This document shows positions 7,202 to 15,233 of a DNA stretch of 64,000 nt, piece by piece. The position numbers and the translations under genes were made by a program. How positions within the stretch are numbered: position 1 is the first letter of the stretch; each line of letters begins with the position of its first letter. The stretch is taken from positions 1 through 64,000 of the forward strand of contig NZ_JACVUP010000009.1 in the NCBI RefSeq assembly GCF_016625195.1. Direction: 5' to 3'. Source of the stretch: Erwinia sp. S63. Lineage in GTDB: Bacteria > Pseudomonadota > Gammaproteobacteria > Enterobacterales > Enterobacteriaceae. Below the pieces are notes generated by a model. That model worked only from the letters and a program-made list of their open reading frames with translations, made no database searches and was not told the DNA's origin.

Positions 7202-8119
7202 TTAAAGTTGCGCGGTAATCGCCCGCAAATGCGCCCGTAATACGCTATGCAGCGCCCGAATCGCAGGAGAAAACTGTTTACGATGCGGGCAGATTAAATG
7301 CAGCGGCGTGCTTTCGCCGGGGATCTCAGGCAGCACTCGTTCCAGGCGGCGCTGCTGAATGTCTTCACAGACATCAATCCAGGATTTATACGCGATGCCC
7401 ATGCCATCAATAGCCCAACGACGCGCCACTTCGGCGTCATCACATAGCAGGCGACTTTTCACCGTGATTTGTCGGCGCATACCTTCCTGCGGGAACGTCC
7501 ACTTGTCATAGACGTGGCCGCCCATCACAAACGGCAGGCAGTGATGCTGGGCCAAATCCTCCAGCTTCTGCGGGCGTCCATGTTGGTCGAGATAAGCTGG
7601 CGATGCCACCATGATGCGGCGATTGTCCTCGGCCAGCGGCAATGCCACGCAACTGCTGTCTTCGAGTTTGCCGTAGCGAATGGCGATATCTACCGGATCG
7701 CGGAACACATCGCTGATTTGATCGGACAACGATAACCGAACCGATAAGGCCGGATGTTCACAGCAGAAAGCGGTGATCATCGGCAAGAGAATATTACGGC
7801 CAATATCGGAAGGCATCGCGATTTTAAGCTCACCGCTCAGTGCGTCTTCGTGACTTTGCAGGCTATCGGCGCCCGCTTGCATTAGGGCCAGCATCTCCTG
7901 CGCGTAGGGCAGATACTTTTCACCCTCGGCGGTCAAGCGCAGGCTACGTGTGGATCGCGCAAACAGGCGACGATCCAGTTCCCGCTCCAGACGCTGAATC
8001 GCGGCGCTTACTTGGCCGGGCAGTAAATTCACTTCGCGGGCCGCGCGCGAAAAGCTGCCCAGTGCCGCCGACCGCACAAACAGCGTGACATCTTCCAGTC
8101 GGATCATTTTCTTACTCAT
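7202..8119 (-). CDS. LysR-family transcriptional regulator
   Basis: 305 aa. N-terminal winged helix-turn-helix (residues ~4-62: RLEDVTLFVRSAALGSFSRAAREVNLLPGQVSAAIQRLERELDRRLFARSTRSLRLTAEG), then a LysR substrate domain beginning ELKIAMPSDIGRNILLP. The DxVDIAIRYG and VASPAYLDQHGRP segments are typical of the CrgA/DsdC-like LysR subgroup that controls adjacent oxidoreductase genes. ATG 8119 used rather than an in-frame TTG at 8125. It is divergent from the dehydrogenase gene at 8251, its most likely target. Confidence 0.9.
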   Translation of the reverse strand: MSKKMIRLEDVTLFVRSAALGSFSRAAREVNLLPGQVSAAIQRLERELDRRLFARSTRSLRLTAEGEKYLPYAQEMLALMQAGADSLQSHEDALSGELKIAMPSDIGRNILLPMITAFCCEHPALSVRLSLSDQISDVFRDPVDIAIRYGKLEDSSCVALPLAEDNRRIMVASPAYLDQHGRPQKLEDLAQHHCLPFVMGGHVYDKWTFPQEGMRRQITVKSRLLCDDAEVARRWAIDGMGIAYKSWIDVCEDIQQRRLERVLPEIPGESTPLHLICPHRKQFSPAIRALHSVLRAHLRAITAQL

Positions 8120-8250
8120 CGTCAAAACAGGCAGGGATTTTCACTCTAAGAGTGAAAGTGTTGCTGTGCAATCGGCATTTTTCCTCAGCGCGCAGGCCGC
8201 TATGCTGAATCCAACTTACCTAACACCCTGATGAATTGAGGAACGGCTTG

Positions 8251-9252
8251 ATGAAAGCGATTGTTTATAGCCAAAACGGTTTACTGATTTCTGATGAAAA
8301 TGCGCTGTACGAACTGGATGTCGCCCAACCGCAGCCGGGCGCGCGTGACCTGCTGGTAAAGATCCACGCCATTGCCGTAAACCCGGTGGATACCAAAGTG
8401 CGTAACGGTGCGCCCACCGATAAACCGCGCATTCTCGGTTGGGATGCGGTCGGCGTGGTGGAAGCGGTGGGTGAGGCGGTCACGCTGTTCCAGCCGGGCG
8501 ATGAGGTGTTCTACGCAGGCGATATCACCCGCGCGGGCAGTTATGCCGAATATGGGTTGGTGGATGAACGCATTGCCGGCCATAAACCCCGTACGCTGAA
8601 TGATGCCGATGCCGCCGCGTTGCCGCTGACATCACTCACCGCATGGGAACTGCTGTTTGATCGTCTGGAAGTGCAGGCGGATGACAATGCCGCATTGCTG
8701 ATTATTGGAGCAGGCGGCGGTGTGGGTTCGATCCTGACGCAGCTGGCGCGCAAGCTGACCAACCTCACGGTAATTGGCACCGCATCGCGCCCTGAAACCG
8801 CGGATTGGGTGCGTTCTCTGGGTGCACATCATGTGGTTAATCACCATCAGCCACTCGGCGAACAGCTGGCGGCCATTGGCCATCCTCAGGTGCGCTATGT
8901 GGCTTCATTGACGCACACCGACAGCTATTACAGCCAGCTGGTGGATGTGCTGGCCCCGCAAGGCAAACTGGCGCTGATCGATGATCCTGAAACGCTGGAC
9001 GTGGTGCCGCTGAAGCGCAAAGCCATCTCGCTGCACTGGGAGCTGATGTTCACCCGCTCACTGTTCCAGACCCGTGATATGCAGCGTCAGCACGATATTT
9101 TAGAGCGCGTGAGTCAGCTGATTGATGACCAGACGCTGCAAACTACGGCAGGCGAACATCACGGCACTATTAATGCGGCGAATCTACGCAAAGCCCATGC
9201 GCTGATCGAAAGCGGTCGCGCCCGCGGCAAGATCGTGCTCAGCGGCTTTTAA
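8251..9252 (+). CDS. Zinc-type alcohol dehydrogenase-like / quinone oxidoreductase (MDR superfamily)
   Basis: 333 aa. GroES-like N-terminal domain (HAIAVNPVDTKVRNG, GWDAVGVVEAVGEAVTLFQPGDEVFYAG) and a Rossmann domain with the cofactor motif LLIIGAGGGVGSILTQLARKL. It lacks the zinc-binding cysteines of classical alcohol dehydrogenases, so it belongs to the NADPH-dependent quinone/enone reductase branch that reduces reactive carbonyls. ATG 8251 has GAGGAA upstream. It lies divergent to the LysR gene and 87 bp upstream of nfsB; a stable hairpin (9272-9299) separates the two, suggesting a stress-response pair for quinones and nitro compounds. Confidence 0.88.
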   Translation: MKAIVYSQNGLLISDENALYELDVAQPQPGARDLLVKIHAIAVNPVDTKVRNGAPTDKPRILGWDAVGVVEAVGEAVTLFQPGDEVFYAGDITRAGSYAEYGLVDERIAGHKPRTLNDADAAALPLTSLTAWELLFDRLEVQADDNAALLIIGAGGGVGSILTQLARKLTNLTVIGTASRPETADWVRSLGAHHVVNHHQPLGEQLAAIGHPQVRYVASLTHTDSYYSQLVDVLAPQGKLALIDDPETLDVVPLKRKAISLHWELMFTRSLFQTRDMQRQHDILERVSQLIDDQTLQTTAGEHHGTINAANLRKAHALIESGRARGKIVLSGF

Positions 9253-9271
9253 CCCTTTGAAACACAATTCG

Positions 9272-9299
9272 TTAACCGCTGCGTCAACGCGGCGGTTAA
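9272..9299 (+). terminator. Intergenic hairpin between the dehydrogenase and nfsB
   Basis: Arms TTAACCGC (9272-9279) and GCGGTTAA (9292-9299), with further partial pairing of GCGT/ACGC inside. No U-tract follows, so partial termination or mRNA stabilisation is as likely as full termination. Confidence 0.4.
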
Positions 9300-9339
9300 G
9301 GTAACGGCACTTTTAAAATAATCGATTCAGGAGATTGCC

Positions 9340-9993
9340 ATGACACTTAATGACGCAGTGGCTCGTCGCCACACTGTAAAAGCCTTCGCCAGTGGTAAAA
9401 GCTTGCCGCAGGAAGAGATCGAAACATTGCTGAACGTACTGCGTAACAGCCCGTCATCCGTCAACTCTCAGCCATGGCATTTTGTGGTGGCTTCCACGCC
9501 AGAAGGTCGTGAGCAGATCGCGCAATCCACTACCGGCGCCTTTGTTTATAACGGCCCGAAAGTACTGAATGCTTCCCATGTGATTGCGCTGTGCATGCGC
9601 ACCGATCTGGACGACGCGCATCTGCAAAACGTGCTGGCGCAGGAAGAGCAGGATGGGCGTTTTGCCAAACCAGAAGGCAAAGCCGGTCAGGATAAGAGCC
9701 GTCGTGGCTATGTCGATATGCACCGTTATGAGCAGCGTGACATCCCACAGTGGATGGAGAAACAGGTTTACCTGGCGCTCGGTGGTCTGCTGCTAGGTGC
9801 CGCGATGTTAGGGATTGATGCGACGCCGATGGAAGGTTTTGATCAGCGTGCGCTGGATCAGGCGTTGGGCCTGCGTGAGAAAGGCTTTACCAGCGTGGTA
9901 CTGGTGTCGCTGGGCTATCGCAGCGACGAAGATTTCAACGCGGCATTGCCAAAATCACGTTTGCCGCGTGAAGAGATTTTCACCTTTATTTAA
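9340..9993 (+). CDS. nfsB: Oxygen-insensitive NAD(P)H nitroreductase / dihydropteridine reductase
   Basis: 217 aa, the usual length of NfsB. FMN-binding signatures of the family are present: RRHTVKAF near the N-terminus, SPSSVNSQPWHFVVAST, EKQVYLALGGLLLGAAMLGIDATPMEGFD and the C-terminal KGFTSVVLVSLGYRSDEDFN with LPKSRLP. This is the same arrangement as E. coli NfsB, a homodimeric FMN enzyme that reduces nitroaromatics and quinones by two electrons. CAGGAG precedes ATG 9340. Likely co-regulated with the upstream dehydrogenase. Confidence 0.92.
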   Translation: MTLNDAVARRHTVKAFASGKSLPQEEIETLLNVLRNSPSSVNSQPWHFVVASTPEGREQIAQSTTGAFVYNGPKVLNASHVIALCMRTDLDDAHLQNVLAQEEQDGRFAKPEGKAGQDKSRRGYVDMHRYEQRDIPQWMEKQVYLALGGLLLGAAMLGIDATPMEGFDQRALDQALGLREKGFTSVVLVSLGYRSDEDFNAALPKSRLPREEIFTFI

Positions 9994-10056
9994 GCGGTTG
10001 CGGCGCAATTTTTGCGTGGTTTTAACCCCGCGCGATAAATCGCGCCGCGACACGTT

Positions 10057-11436
10057 TCATCGCGGAAACAGCAAACTAAACCGGTTCACCCCATTCTCAC
10101 TGCTCACCGCACAGCTGCCGTGATGCAAGCGCATGATGCTACGCACAATCGATAATCCCAATCCGCTACTGCTTTGATGCCGTGATGCATCGGCGCGCCA
10201 AAAGCGATCAAACATGCGCGACTGCTGTTCAGCACTCAACGCCGCGCCTTGATTCTCCACCACCAATTCGATTCCCTGATCGCGCACCGCACTTAACACC
10301 CGAATGGTGGTATCCCGCTCGCCATAGCGCAAGGCATTCGCCATCAGATTCGCCAGTGCCCGTTGCAGCAGCTGTGGATCGGCGCGTAATTCTCCCTGCA
10401 TGCGCATCTCCAACTGCATGGCGTGTTCTTCGGCCATGCCATCAAAATAGTCCTGTAATTTCTCGCCGAGCTGTGCCAAATCGATTATCTGCCAATCCAT
10501 TGCCTGACTGGCGTCTTCCGCTTTGGCGAGGAACAGCATGTTATCGATCATCTTCGCCAGTCTCTCTAGCTCCTCATAATTGGAACCCAGCAGTGCCTGG
10601 TAATCACCCACGCTGCGCGGCTGGCTCAGCGCCACCTCAGTCTGACCGATTAAGGTGCCAATCGGCGTGCGCAGATCGTGCGCCATGTCCGCAGAGACCT
10701 GGCTGAGTTGCTGGTAGCCCTGTTCAAGACGACTGAGCATCTGGTTGAAAGCGGCGACCAGTGGCTGTAGCTCTGTCGGAGCATCGCTGAACTGGATACG
10801 GTGCGATAAACGCCGTACGTCTATGGCATCGGTTTCCGCTGCCAGCCGACGCAATGGCGATAAGCCGCGTCGCACCAGCCAGATGCTCAATAATGCAACC
10901 AGCAGGGCTGCCAGTGCAGTTGATACAATAATCTGGTCGCGATAGCTGTTCAGCGTTTGAGTACGGTCGCTCATCAGGCGGCCGGTGATGATCTCAATTT
11001 GCCCATTACCATCACGCGTCGGCGCTAAGGCGGCGGCGGAGATAAAAGGGGTGCCATCCTGCGCCTGCTGATGATGCACAGAGGCCAGACTGAGTGGCTG
11101 ATCGGCGGGCACGGGCGTGATGTCGGGCATCGGTCGTGCGCCGGGATTGACCACAATCAGCGGCGGCTGACCTGGAAAGCGCAGCACCAGCAAAGACTCC
11201 GTGTTGCCCAGCATATTGGCAAACAGGCGCGGTTTTTGCTGGATCAGCGTGATGGCATCTTCATCGCGCAGCAGCGTACGAATCTGATCAATGCGCGTCA
11301 GTAAAGCCGCGTCATCACGCACGCCAATCTGCTTCGCCAGGGACTGATACAGCGCAAAGCCGCTCAGAGCAAAAATCACAATCACTGCGGTGCTGAGCAG
11401 TAGTGACAAGCGAGTGGCAAGCGAGAGTTTTTTCAT
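10057..11436 (-). CDS. Two-component sensor histidine kinase (heavy-metal/CusS-like class)
   Basis: 459 aa. N-terminal TM helix (residues ~10-30), periplasmic domain of ~135 residues, second TM (~170-187), HAMP linker (~188-240), HisKA domain with DMAHDLRTP (phosphoacceptor His253) and an HATPase domain with NLMANALRYG and SGLGLSIV boxes. Architecture and HAMP sequence are those of the CusS/QseC-type kinases. It overlaps the response regulator gene by 4 bp (ATGA), so they are translationally coupled. The signal is not predictable: no metal-efflux genes are next to it, and the operon instead begins with a secreted alpha/beta hydrolase. Confidence 0.9.
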   Translation of the reverse strand: MKKLSLATRLSLLLSTAVIVIFALSGFALYQSLAKQIGVRDDAALLTRIDQIRTLLRDEDAITLIQQKPRLFANMLGNTESLLVLRFPGQPPLIVVNPGARPMPDITPVPADQPLSLASVHHQQAQDGTPFISAAALAPTRDGNGQIEIITGRLMSDRTQTLNSYRDQIIVSTALAALLVALLSIWLVRRGLSPLRRLAAETDAIDVRRLSHRIQFSDAPTELQPLVAAFNQMLSRLEQGYQQLSQVSADMAHDLRTPIGTLIGQTEVALSQPRSVGDYQALLGSNYEELERLAKMIDNMLFLAKAEDASQAMDWQIIDLAQLGEKLQDYFDGMAEEHAMQLEMRMQGELRADPQLLQRALANLMANALRYGERDTTIRVLSAVRDQGIELVVENQGAALSAEQQSRMFDRFWRADASRHQSSSGLGLSIVRSIMRLHHGSCAVSSENGVNRFSLLFPR

Positions 11437-12107
11437 GTTTCAGCTTCGCAGCGATATCCGACGCCGTGCACGGTATGAATCAGCGGCTGGGAGAAGGGGC
11501 CATCGATCTTCTGGCGCAGGCGTTTCACCGCCACGTCCACCACGTTGGTATCGCTATCGAAATTCATGTCCCATACGCGTGAGGCGATTACCGTGCGCGT
11601 CAGCACTTCACCGGGATGCAGCATAAACAGATGCAGCAGGTTGAATTCTTTGTTGGTGAGGTCGATACGTTGTCCCGCGCGCTCAACTCGACGCTTAAGG
11701 ATATCGAGTTGCAGGTCGGCCAGGCTCAGCACATCGGGAAGTTTTTGCTGACCGCCGCGCCGCAACTGCGTGCGGACGCGTGCCAGCAGTTCTGCAAACG
11801 AGAAGGGCTTCACCAGATAATCATCCGCGCCCAGTTCCAGCCCTTTGATGCGATCTTCTAACGTGCCTTTAGCCGTGAGGAAAATCACCGGCGTCTGGAT
11901 CTGTTTATCCAGCGCGGCCATGACTTCCCAGCCGCTCATGCCGGGCATCATCACGTCGAGTAAGATCAGATCGTAATGGTGCTCCTGCGCATAGAACAAA
12001 CCATCTTGCCCATTCTCGGCCACATCCACGATAAATCCCGCTTCCGTCAATCCTTTGCGCATGTAATCGCGCGCTTTGGCTTCATCTTCAATCACCAAAA
12101 TTTTCAT
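11433..12107 (-). CDS. OmpR-family response regulator
   Basis: 224 aa. Receiver domain with the acidic pair in IEDEAK, phosphoacceptor Asp51 in LILLDVMMPG, and the conserved Thr/Lys in FLTAKGT. C-terminal winged helix with NKEFNLLHLFMLHPGEVLTR and NVVDVAVKRLRQKID, close to CusR/CopR-type regulators. Two ATGs are possible (12113, 12107); the second has GGAG six nt upstream. Middle gene of the hydrolase-regulator-kinase operon, 26 bp after the hydrolase stop. Confidence 0.92.
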   Translation of the reverse strand: MKILVIEDEAKARDYMRKGLTEAGFIVDVAENGQDGLFYAQEHHYDLILLDVMMPGMSGWEVMAALDKQIQTPVIFLTAKGTLEDRIKGLELGADDYLVKPFSFAELLARVRTQLRRGGQQKLPDVLSLADLQLDILKRRVERAGQRIDLTNKEFNLLHLFMLHPGEVLTRTVIASRVWDMNFDSDTNVVDVAVKRLRQKIDGPFSQPLIHTVHGVGYRCEAET

Positions 12108-12133
12108 GCGCATCTCCGGGCGGGATAAGTGGA

Positions 12134-12895
12134 TTAGGGCTGAGCCTGCTGAGCGGCCTGTTCAATCAGTTTCGCCACCTCATCAGGATGAGATTCATAC
12201 ACCGAATGGCTGGCGCCCGCGACTTCAACCGTGTGGCTGTGCGCGCGTTTGGCGTACATCCGCTCCAGATCAGGGTTAATGATTTTGTCAGCTTTCGCCA
12301 CCATGTACCAGCTAGGCTTGGTCTTCCACGCCGGGTCAGGAATGTTGGCGGTGAACACAGCGGCGTTGGTTGGCATCTGCGCATGCGCTTCAAAATCCGC
12401 CTGCGCAGCCGGTAAGTCGGCGGCGAAATCGCTGTGGTAATTTTCCGGCGCGATGGTCAGGTAGCCATCAGGAGATTTAGCAAACGGATGCGCGCTGTTC
12501 GGGAATTTTTTGCCGTTAATCGCTTCGGTTTCGCCGTTATCGAGTGCATGAGCGGCGATATACACCAGACCCACCACTTTATTGTCATTCCCGGCTTCGG
12601 TGATAATCGCGCCGCCATAGCTGTGGCCGACCAGAATCACCGGTCCGTTCTGCTGATCAATGATGCGGCGTGTCGCCGTGACATCTTCCGGGAAACCGGT
12701 CAGCGGCTCCTGCACCAGCGTCACTTTATAGCCATCGTGCGTCAGGCGGTCATACACCGGACGCCAGCCTGCACCACCCACAAATGCACCGTGTACTAAC
12801 ACGATATTCTTCACCGGCTGCGTTTTGGCGTGCGCCGCGCCGCCTGCCATCGCCAATAAAATGCCCGCCGCTAACGTCAGTTTTTTCAGTTTCAT
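12134..12895 (-). CDS. Exported alpha/beta hydrolase
   Basis: 253 aa with a clear signal peptide (MKLKKLTLAAGILLAMAGGAAHA). Catalytic elements: oxyanion region LVHGAFVGGAGWRPV, nucleophile elbow GHSYGG (Ser92), and a C-terminal histidine in GASHSVYESHPDEVA. It belongs to the salicylate-esterase/pyrethroid-hydrolase-like branch of single-domain hydrolases, here periplasmic. First gene of an operon with the two-component system, so its substrate or product may be connected to the sensed signal (inference). Confidence 0.85.
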   Translation of the reverse strand: MKLKKLTLAAGILLAMAGGAAHAKTQPVKNIVLVHGAFVGGAGWRPVYDRLTHDGYKVTLVQEPLTGFPEDVTATRRIIDQQNGPVILVGHSYGGAIITEAGNDNKVVGLVYIAAHALDNGETEAINGKKFPNSAHPFAKSPDGYLTIAPENYHSDFAADLPAAQADFEAHAQMPTNAAVFTANIPDPAWKTKPSWYMVAKADKIINPDLERMYAKRAHSHTVEVAGASHSVYESHPDEVAKLIEQAAQQAQP

Positions 12896-13084
12896 GTTTG
12901 TGCTCCAGATAAGGAAGGTTCGGGCACAGGATATGAAAACGGCGCTGACAGCAGGGTGAGCGAGTTATGACAAAAGAATGACAGGGGCTGTGCGCAGATC
13001 GATCGCAGGATTTCGTGAACGGCCTCGCAAATTGAAGCGATGCCGTCTTGATAAACAAATTGGCTTGTGTAATTTATTCCATAA

Positions 13085-13104
13085 CTTCACAAATAATCGT
13101 GAAG
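13085..13104. promoter_or_regulatory. Dyad upstream of the sugar operon, candidate operator
   Basis: CTTCAC (13085-13090) and GTGAAG (13099-13104) form an inverted repeat with 8 nt between, 42 bp before the first operon ATG. Position fits an operator for the RpiR regulator encoded in the operon; only the dyad is seen, binding is inferred. Confidence 0.35.
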
Positions 13105-13145
13105 AAGGAAAGTACATTACAACCAGCACTGAAGGATCCTTCCTC

Positions 13146-14126
13146 ATGTCAGAATTAAAGTTTGCCACACGTTTGAACTCTTTCGCCTCTGGGGCGCACT
13201 TATACTGGCCAGATCTCCAGGGAAAACCTTCTGTATTACAGATGATTGCGCGCGCCGGTAAGGTGAATGGCCTGACGCATCTCGATCTTAACTATCCGCA
13301 GCACATGACCAGTGACATTCCCACCATGCGTCAGGCGATTGCTGATGCAGGCCTGGCGGTCAATGGCATGCAGATGCGCTGGGATGCTCCCCAATTCAAA
13401 ATTGGCGCCTTTACTAACCCTGACGCCAAAATTCGTCGTGAAGCCATCGAACTGACCAAGCGCGGAATTGATGCGGGCCGTGAGTTTGGTTCGCGCCTGA
13501 TGACTTTGTGGATGGGCCAGGACGGTTTCGATTATTGCTTCCAGGCCGACTATAAAAAGATGTGGGAAGACGCCGTCAGCGCGGTGCGTGAAGTAGCTGA
13601 ATATGCGCCGGAAATCGACGTCAGCATTGAATACAAACCGAATGAACCGCGTGCTTATAGCATCTTCCCCAATGCCACCACCTGTTTGCTGGCCGTGGAA
13701 GAAGCCGGATGCGCCAACCTCGGCATCACGCTGGATTTCGCTCACGTGCTGTTTGCCAATGAGGTGCCTGCGTTTGCCGCAGCCATGGTGGCCCGTCGTT
13801 CACGCTTGTTAGGACTGGATCTGAATGATGGCTGGGGCAAACGCGATGATGGCTTGATGGCCGGTTCAGTGAATCCGCGCGCCACGCTGGAATTCCTGTG
13901 GCAGATGCAGCGCGATGGCTATCAGGGCGCTTATTACTTCGACACCTTCCCGGATGCCAGCGGCCTCGACCCGATCCGTGAAGCGGAAATCAATATTGTG
14001 ACTGTGAAGCGTCTGCTGAAGTTGAGCGAAAAACTCAACAATAACCCAGCACTGGAAGAAGCGATTAGCCGTCAGGATGCGGTGGCCTCACAGCAGATTG
14101 TGAATGACATCATGCTTGCACAATAA
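13146..14126 (+). CDS. Sugar (phosphate) isomerase/epimerase, xylose-isomerase-like TIM barrel
   Basis: 326 aa from ATG 13146 (AAGGA upstream); a longer in-frame extension to 12978 covers the promoter region and is rejected. The protein has the features of the AP-endonuclease-2/xylose-isomerase-like TIM-barrel family: HLDLNYPQH near the N-terminus, the metal-ligand Glu in SIEYKPNEPRA, Asp/His in LDFAHVLFA, Asp in GLDLNDGWGKRDDG and a C-terminal FDTFPDAS. These enzymes interconvert ketoses or epimerise sugars with a divalent metal. First gene of the sugar operon. The substrate is not assignable; it is not the AlsE-type (ribulose-phosphate-epimerase-like) epimerase of the E. coli allose operon. 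Confidence 0.8.
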   Translation: MSELKFATRLNSFASGAHLYWPDLQGKPSVLQMIARAGKVNGLTHLDLNYPQHMTSDIPTMRQAIADAGLAVNGMQMRWDAPQFKIGAFTNPDAKIRREAIELTKRGIDAGREFGSRLMTLWMGQDGFDYCFQADYKKMWEDAVSAVREVAEYAPEIDVSIEYKPNEPRAYSIFPNATTCLLAVEEAGCANLGITLDFAHVLFANEVPAFAAAMVARRSRLLGLDLNDGWGKRDDGLMAGSVNPRATLEFLWQMQRDGYQGAYYFDTFPDASGLDPIREAEINIVTVKRLLKLSEKLNNNPALEEAISRQDAVASQQIVNDIMLAQ

Positions 14127-14176
14127 GCAAGCGCGTAACTCTGCACCTCAAATAAAACGATAAAAAGGCTACCACC

Positions 14177-15217
14177 ATGAAAAAGCTCTTACTCTCTGTA
14201 CTGACCTCCGCACTGCTGTGTTCAAGCGTGCACGCTGCGACCCTGGCGCCGCTGAAATCTGACTCCGAGCCCGACCGCACAGACTGGACGCAACTGGAAA
14301 GCAAATATGGCCCGATGCCTAAGGTTGACAGCAAGCTGAAAATTGGCGGCGTGTCGAAAACGCTGACCAATGAGTACTGGCGTTCACTCGGCGAGGGCTA
14401 TCAGAACGTCGCGAAGAAGTATGGTTTCACCGTCGCTTACCAGGCTGCTGCCAATGAAGATGATCAAATGGGCCAGTTGTCCATCGCTGAAACCCTGATT
14501 GCGCAAGGTTTTAATGGCTTGCTGGTGTCACCTCAGACCGATATCAACCTTGAGCCAGCACTGGAAAGCGCCAGCAGCAAAGGCATTCCCGTGGTGAACG
14601 TCAACGATGCGGTGGTGCCAAGTGCCCAGTACTACGTTGGTAACGTGCAGAAAGACAACGGTGTGCGCGTCGCCAAATGGTTTATTCAGCACTATCCGCA
14701 GGGCGGCAAAGTGGCGGTGATTGAAGGCCAGCCGGGCGTGTACGCTGCGGGTCAGCGCACTGCCGGTTTTAAAGAGACGCTGCAGGCGAATGGCAAATTC
14801 AACATTGTTGCCAGCGTGCCCGCTAACTGGAGTCGCGAGCAGGCCTTTAACGCCGCATCGACGATTCTGCAGCAGCATCCGGATCTGATTGGTTTCTATG
14901 CCAACAACGACACCATGGCGCTCGGCGTGGTGGAAGCGGTGCGTTCGCTGAATAAAGCGAAGCAGACCGCAGTATTTGGTACCGACGGTATTTCCGATGC
15001 CTATGCTTCTATTAAGCGCGGTGAACTGACCGGCACCGTCGATAGCTTCCCGATCCTGACCGGTGAAGTGGCGATGGAAGTGATGTTGCGTCTGGTGAAC
15101 GGACAAAAACTGTCGCGCGTGATTGCCACGCCACAGGCGTTGATCACCAAAGAGAATGCCGATGCCTTCTCAACCAAAGACAACGACAAATTGCGCCAGT
15201 TGCTGGCACAGCAGTAA
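14177..15217 (+). CDS. Sugar ABC transporter substrate-binding protein (RbsB-like)
   Basis: 346-aa periplasmic protein with signal peptide (MKKLLLSVLTSALLCSSVHA). Two Rossmann-like lobes of the periplasmic-binding-protein-1 fold: GVSKTLTNEYWRSLGEGYQ, LSIAETLIAQGFNGLLVSPQTD, GIPVVNVNDAV, VIEGQPGVYAAGQRTAGFKE and FYANNDTMALGVVEAVRSL. These are the standard pentose/hexose-contacting stretches in RbsB/AlsB relatives. An extra ~45-residue segment between signal peptide and first strand is unusual for RbsB. Second gene of the operon, 50 bp after the isomerase. Confidence 0.9.
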   Translation: MKKLLLSVLTSALLCSSVHAATLAPLKSDSEPDRTDWTQLESKYGPMPKVDSKLKIGGVSKTLTNEYWRSLGEGYQNVAKKYGFTVAYQAAANEDDQMGQLSIAETLIAQGFNGLLVSPQTDINLEPALESASSKGIPVVNVNDAVVPSAQYYVGNVQKDNGVRVAKWFIQHYPQGGKVAVIEGQPGVYAAGQRTAGFKETLQANGKFNIVASVPANWSREQAFNAASTILQQHPDLIGFYANNDTMALGVVEAVRSLNKAKQTAVFGTDGISDAYASIKRGELTGTVDSFPILTGEVAMEVMLRLVNGQKLSRVIATPQALITKENADAFSTKDNDKLRQLLAQQ

Positions 15218-15233
15218 TACAGGCGGAGAGCGT

